The notes beneath the pieces are model-generated. The model saw only the letters and a program-made list of their open reading frames with translations. It was not told where the DNA came from and made no database searches. 64,000 nt of DNA from CAMFLJ01 sp963702555 (GTDB lineage Bacteria > Actinomycetota > Acidimicrobiia > Acidimicrobiales > Acidimicrobilacustridaceae): assembly GCA_963702555.1 (NCBI GenBank), contig CAVPCW010000011.1, forward strand, positions 744,001 to 808,000. The letters run 5' to 3'. This document shows positions 59,615 to 64,000 of the stretch, piece after piece. The translations under genes and the position numbers were made by a program. Numbering within the stretch: the stretch's first letter is position 1; every line of letters starts with the position of its first letter.

Positions 59615-62600
59615 TCAGTCGACGGAGAGGGCGCTCTCGAAGAGGTCGCGGTGCTCGGCCTGGTGGATGGCCAGCACGCCCGTGGCGGGGCTGGCGGACT
59701 CCTGGCGGCTCACCCGGCGGATCTTGTGGGTGGCCTCGTGGGCCTCGTACAGGCGGCCCTTGATGTGGTTCCACGGGCCCATGTTCTCGGGCTCCTCCTG
59801 CAGCCAGACGATCTCGTCGGCGTTGGGGTAGCGGGAGAGCACGTGGGCGACCTCGGCGTACGGCCACGGGTAGAGCTGCTCCACGCGGGCGATGGCCACG
59901 GGGGTCTGGCGCTTGTCGCGCTCGAGCTGGGCCTCGACCGCGACCTTGCCCGAGGCGAACACGACCCGCTGGATCGAGTCCGGATCGGTGACGCCGAGGT
60001 CGTCGAGGACCTCCTGGAACGAGCCGTTGACGAAGGACCCGATCGGCGAGCGGGAGGTCTTGGCCCGCAGGCCGGACTTGGGGGTGAAGATCACCAGCGG
60101 CTTGCGGACCTCGCGGCGCACCTGGCGGCGGAGGAGGTGGAAGAGCTGGGCGGCCGTGGTGGCGTTGCAGACCTGGATGTTGTCGCCGGCCGAGAGCGTG
60201 AGGAACCGCTCGATGCGGGCCGAGGAGTGCTCCGGGCCCTGGCCCTCGTAGCCGTGGGGCAGGAGCATGACCAGCCCGGAGGTCTGGTCCCACTTGTCCT
60301 CGGCGGCGACGATGAACTGGTCGATGATGACCTGGGCGCCGTTCATGAAGTCGCCGAACTGGGCCTCCCAGACGACGAGGGCGTCCTTGTTCTCGACCGA
60401 GTAGCCGTACTCGAAGCCGAGCACCGCGAACTCCGAGAGCAGCGAGTCGTAGATCCAGAACCGGGCGCCGTCGCGGGCCGCGCCCTCGAGGGGCACGATC
60501 TCGGCGCCGGTCTCGTAGTCGACCAGGGCGGCGTGGCGGTGCGAGAAGGTGCCGCGGCGGGAGTCCTCGCCGGACACCCGGACCGACGTGCCCTCGTGGA
60601 GCAGCGAGCCGAAGGCCAGGGCCTCACCGAGGGCCCAGTCGACCTCGCCCTCGTCGTACATGGCCCGACGGCCCTCGAACTGCTTGGCCAGCTTGGGGTG
60701 CACGGTGAAGCCGTCGGGCACCTCTTCGAGGGCCTGGAGGATCTCGTCGAGGGCCTCCTTGGGCACGCCGGTGTCGACGTGGGGGCGCACGCCGAGGAAG
60801 GTGCGCTCGGGTGCGTTCTCGAGCGGCTCGGGGTGGGCCTGCGAGCGGGTCTCGTCGAGCGCGACCTGGAGCCGGCGCTGGAAGTCGTCGAGCGCGGCCT
60901 CGGCCTCCTCCACCGAGATGTCGCCCTTCTTCACCAGGGCCTCGGTGTACAGCTTGCGGACCGAGCGGCGGGCGTCGATGCGCTTGTACATCAGCGGCTG
61001 GGTGTAGCTCGGGTCGTCGCCCTCGTTGTGACCGTGGCGCCGGTAGCAGACCATGTCGATCACGACGTCCTTGTGGAACGCCTGGCGGTAGGCGAACGCG
61101 AGGCGGGCGACTCGCACCACGGCCTCGGGGTCGTCGCCGTTCACGTGGAAGATCGGAGCCTGGACCATCTTGGCGACGTCGGTGGAGTACTCCGACGAGC
61201 GGGCGGCGGTGGGCGGCGTGGTGAAGCCCAGCTGGTTGTTCACGATCACGTGGATCGTGCCGCCGACGCGGTAGCCCTTGATGTCGGAGAGGTTCAGGAC
61301 CTCGGCCACGACGCCCTGGCCGGCGAAGGCGGCGTCGCCGTGCAGCAGCACGGGCAGCACCGGGTAGTTCCCGGGGGGCTCGATGAGGTCCATCTTGGCG
61401 CGGGCCATGCCGACCACGACCGGGTCGACGGCCTCGAGGTGCGACGGGTTGGCCGCCAGCTCGACCTCGATGGAGTTGCCGCGGCGGCTGACGAACTTGC
61501 CGGTCTGGCCGAGGTGGTACTTCACGTCGCCGGAGCCCTGGATGGACTCGGGGTCGACGTTGCCCTCGAACTCGGTGAAGAGCTGCTCGTAGCTCTTGCC
61601 CACGATGTTCACCAGCACGTTGAGCCGGCCCCGGTGGGCCATGCCCACGACGGCACACTCCATGTGGGCGTCGGCGGCCTCGGCGAGCACGGCGTCGATG
61701 AGCGGGATCGTGGACTCGGCGCCGTCGATGCCGAAGCGCTTCTGGCCGAGGTACTTCGTGGCGAGGAACTTCTCGAGCGCCTCGGCGGCGTTCAGGCGCT
61801 CGAGGATGTGGTGCTTCTCGTCGACGGTGAGGTCGACCTTCACGCCCTCGACGTGCTCCTGGATCCAGCGCTTCTCGTCAGGCTCCTGGATGTGCATGTA
61901 CTCGATGCCGATCGTGCGGCAGTAGGCGTCGCGCAGCACGTCGAGGATCGTGTCGAGCTTCATGCGGGTGCGACCGGCGATGCCGCCGGTGAGGAACTCG
62001 CGGTCGAGGTCCCAGATGGTGAGGCCGTAGGTGGCGGGGTCGAGCTCGGGGTGGAGGTGGGGCTCCTCGGCGCCGAGCGGGTCGAGGTCGGCGATGAGGT
62101 GGCCGCGGACGCGGTGGGCGTTGACGAGCGCCTGCACCTGCATCTGCTTGTCGAGCATGGCCTCGACGCGGTCGACCGGGTTGGCGTCGCGGCGCCCACT
62201 CGACGGCCTCGTAGGGCACGCCGAGGGAGTGGAAGATCTCCTCGTAGAAGCCGTCCTCACCCATCAGGAGCTGGTGGACGCGCTTGAGGAACATGCCCGA
62301 CTCGGCGCCCTGGATGATGCGGTGGTCGTAGGTCGAGGTGATGGTCATCACCTTCGACAGGCCGAGGTCGGCGAGAGCCGTGGGGTCGGCGCCGGCGTAG
62401 GCGGTGGGGTAGTCGAGCGAGCCGACGCCCACGATGAGGCCCTGGCCCGGCATGAGGCGGGGCACCGACTGCACGGTGCCGATGGTGCCGGGGTTGGTGA
62501 GCGATGACCGTGACGCCGGCGAAGTCGTCGGGGGCCAGCTTGTTGGAGCGGACCTTGCGGATGAGCTCCTCGTAGGCGGCGAAGAAGCCGGCGAAGTCGA

Positions 62601-63210
62601 GGGTGTCGGCGTTCTTGATGCACGGCACGAGCAGCGAGCGGCTGCCGTCGCCCTTCTCGACGTCGACGGCGAGGCCGAGGCCGAGGTGCTCGTGGCGCAC
62701 GACGTAGGGCTTGCCGTCGGCGCCCTCGACGTAGGCCGCGTTCATCACCGGGGTGGTGCCGGTGATGGCCTTGACGATGGCGTAGCCGATGACGTGGGTG
62801 AAGCTGATCTTCCCGGCGCGGGTGCGGCTCAGGTAGCTGTTGATGATCTTGCGGTTGACCTCGAGCAGCTTGGCCGGGACCTCGCGGAACGACGTCGCCG
62901 TCGGCACCGTGAGGCTGGCCTCCATGTTGGTGACGATGCGGGCCGCGGCACCGCGCAGCGGCGTGCCGGGCGGCTCGGCCGCGGCGGGAGTTGCTGCCGG
63001 CGTCGCCGGTGCGGCCGGAGCCGGAGCAGCGGGTGCCGGTGCGGGGGCGGCGGTCAGGCCGCCACGGGGGGACGCGGTGGGGCGGTAGTCCTGGAAGAAG
63101 TCGCGCCAGCTCTCGCTGACGGAGTTCGGGTCGGCGAGGTACTGCTCGTACATCTCGTCGACCAGCCAGGCGTTCGGGCCCGCGATCTGGGGGGAGGAGT
63201 CATCGGCCAC
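59615..63210 (-). CDS. kgd: Multifunctional 2-oxoglutarate metabolism enzyme Kgd, twice frameshifted
   Basis: This is an actinobacterial fusion of an E2o-like acyltransferase and the ThDP-dependent E1o (2-oxoglutarate dehydrogenase/decarboxylase). Order: N-terminal E1-type segment QIAGPNAWLVDEMYEQYLADPNSVSESWRDFF, an Ala/Pro linker, the E2-like core (NMEASLTVPTATSFREVPAKLLEVNR; DHRIIQGAESG), then E1 (DIVIDMVCYRRHGHNEGDDPSYTQPLMY; HGYEGQGPEHSSARIERFL). Frames break twice: an extra base at about 62505 separates DFAGVTV from SLTNPGTIGTV, and an extra C at 62195-62197 separates YEAVEW from RRDANPVD. The 3,596-nt span minus two bases gives 1,197 residues, full length. GTG 63210 lies 8 nt after TAACCT. 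The enzyme is central to the TCA cycle, so sequence error is the likely cause. Confidence 0.93.
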
Positions 63211-63270
63211 GAGGTTTCAGGTTACCGGTGGCGTCAACCACCCCTGCAGCCCGGTGCCAGGAGCGGCGGG

Positions 63271-63294
63271 ACCCGGGCCCTCGAGGGCCCCGGT
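63271..63294 (-). terminator. Hairpin after the MMPL-like gene
   Basis: GGGCCCTC-GAGGGCCC (63275-63290) is a perfect palindrome extended outward by ACC/GGT across one mismatch, placed 24 bp after the leftward stop at 63318 and before the kgd promoter. Confidence 0.6.
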
Positions 63295-63317
63295 CGTGCT
63301 GAGCGGTCGTTGGCCGG

Positions 63318-64000
63318 TCAGCCGGCGGGGGAGACGGCGGGCCCGTCGGTATCCGGTGCGGGGTCGTTCGGGCGGCGGCCGCGGCCGGGAGCGACCCAAC
63401 CGTGGTTGTCGGCCCAGACCAGCACCGGCGGGAGCACGGTGATCGCCGAGATCAGGGCGATGGCCACCGTGACGGCGACGATCGCACCGAAGTCACGCAG
63501 CAGCGGCAGCGGCGAGAAGAGCATGACCGCGAATCCGCCGACCGTGGTGAGCGCCGAGGCGAAGAACGCCCGGCCCGTGTGGGCGGCCGCCACGTCGATC
63601 GACTCCTCTGGTGAGAAGCCCTGCCGTCGTTCCTCCAGGTGTCGGAAGAGGATCAGCGTGGCGAACTCGGTGCAGATGGCGATGACCAAGGGCCCGCTGA
63701 CCGTCGTGAGCGGGCTGACCGTGAGCCCGAGCAGGTAGACGAGCGTCGACGAGAGGCCGACGGCGAGCAGCACCGGCAGCATCACGACGGCCATCTTGGC
63801 CAGGCTGGTCAGCCGCAGCAGCAGCCAGATGGCCACCCCGGCGAGGGCGATCCAGGTCAGCAGCGCCCGGTTGCTCGTCAGGCTGTCGAGCAGGCCGACG
63901 CCGACGACGGCAAGGCCCGCCGGGGTTGCGGTGATGCCCTCGGGTGGGGCCAGCTCGCCGCCGGGCGCCACGTTCACGCGGATCTCGTCGACGATGACCT
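63318..64000 (-). CDS. MMPL/RND-family membrane transporter, C-terminal part
   Basis: The frame is open to the right window edge; 227 codons are present, ending at 63318. It shows the end of an external domain (VNVAPGGELAPPEGITATPAGLAVVG) followed by helices (LLTWIALAGVAIWLLLRL, MAVVMLPVLLAVGLSSTLVYLLG, GPLVIAICTEFATLILF, TVGGFAVMLFSPLPLLRDFGAIVAVTVAIALISAITVLPPVLV). The conserved RND/MMPL helix-4-like stretch with T...GP...A and F..HLEERRQGFSPEESI, and TTVGGFAVMLFS, match the second membrane repeat. It is likely a proton-driven exporter of lipids or other hydrophobic molecules. Substrate unknown; the start is outside the window. Confidence 0.85.
   Translation of the reverse strand, partial: VIVDEIRVNVAPGGELAPPEGITATPAGLAVVGVGLLDSLTSNRALLTWIALAGVAIWLLLRLTSLAKMAVVMLPVLLAVGLSSTLVYLLGLTVSPLTTVSGPLVIAICTEFATLILFRHLEERRQGFSPEESIDVAAAHTGRAFFASALTTVGGFAVMLFSPLPLLRDFGAIVAVTVAIALISAITVLPPVLVWADNHGWVAPGRGRRPNDPAPDTDGPAVSPAG

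Overview
The window is a gene-dense stretch of very high-GC bacterial chromosome, roughly 70% G+C by eye. It is almost certainly actinobacterial, and the gene content fits a heterotrophic member of Acidimicrobiia or a relative. Supporting markers are a fused actinobacterial-type Kgd (E2-like plus E1), the mismatch endonuclease NucS, a DUF222/HNH protein, an H1-like Lys/Ala/Pro-rich tail, and many start codons sitting 6-8 nt behind a TAnnnT box (leaderless promoters). No rRNA, tRNA, CRISPR array, prophage or insertion sequence was recognised. The class-level assignment is inference.

Layout. 1-2.7 kb: a leftward dabB-dabA inorganic-carbon uptake operon (dabA runs off the left edge) behind a promoter embedded in a 12-bp-arm inverted repeat. 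2.7-7.6 kb: hydrolase and SRPBCC protein diverging from a TetR regulator and a Baeyer-Villiger monooxygenase, plus a YihY-like membrane protein. 7.7-13.4 kb: GT39 and GT2-GtrA glycosyltransferases diverging from an OmpR-type two-component system, with 11-bp tandem repeats between them. 13.5-15.2 kb: an acyl-CoA synthetase. 15.2-17.5 kb: a visibly lower-GC patch of small membrane proteins, hairpins and short repeats. 17.6-36.2 kb: a DUF222/HNH protein, a Rieske oxygenase and many single-gene enzymes (HAD, peroxiredoxin, Nudix, MFS, FrnE-like, F420-type reductase, SDRs, VOC proteins, esterases). 36.4-39.8 kb: a P450 coupled to a carboxymuconolactone-decarboxylase-like protein, then a fatty-acid desaturase with its own palindromic operator. 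39.9-50.4 kb: RmuC, a D-aminoacylase-like amidohydrolase, an SDR/MaoC pair, NucS, small membrane proteins, an ABC1 kinase and an inositol-phosphatase-family enzyme. 50.5-56.5 kb: a membrane-anchored EEP-family protein, a sulfotransferase-like protein, an acyltransferase 3 and EttA. 56.5-64 kb: an NYN-S1-H1-tail fusion, an M20 peptidase, Kgd and a truncated MMPL transporter.

Themes. Much of the window looks like lipid, ketone or xenobiotic catabolism: BVMO plus hydrolase, acyl-CoA ligase, P450, SDR/MaoC pair, desaturase, Rieske oxygenase and several VOC proteins. The most unusual gene is the RNase-like NYN / S1 / polycationic-tail fusion at 56.6-58.1 kb, which may also yield a free basic tail from an internal start.

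Caveat. At least five conserved genes (dabB, the ABC1 kinase, the EEP protein, the NYN-S1 gene and kgd) are interrupted by one-base shifts, mostly +1 insertions in or beside short G/C runs. That pattern, in genes as central as kgd, suggests base-level sequence error rather than real pseudogenes, so these are annotated as single genes.
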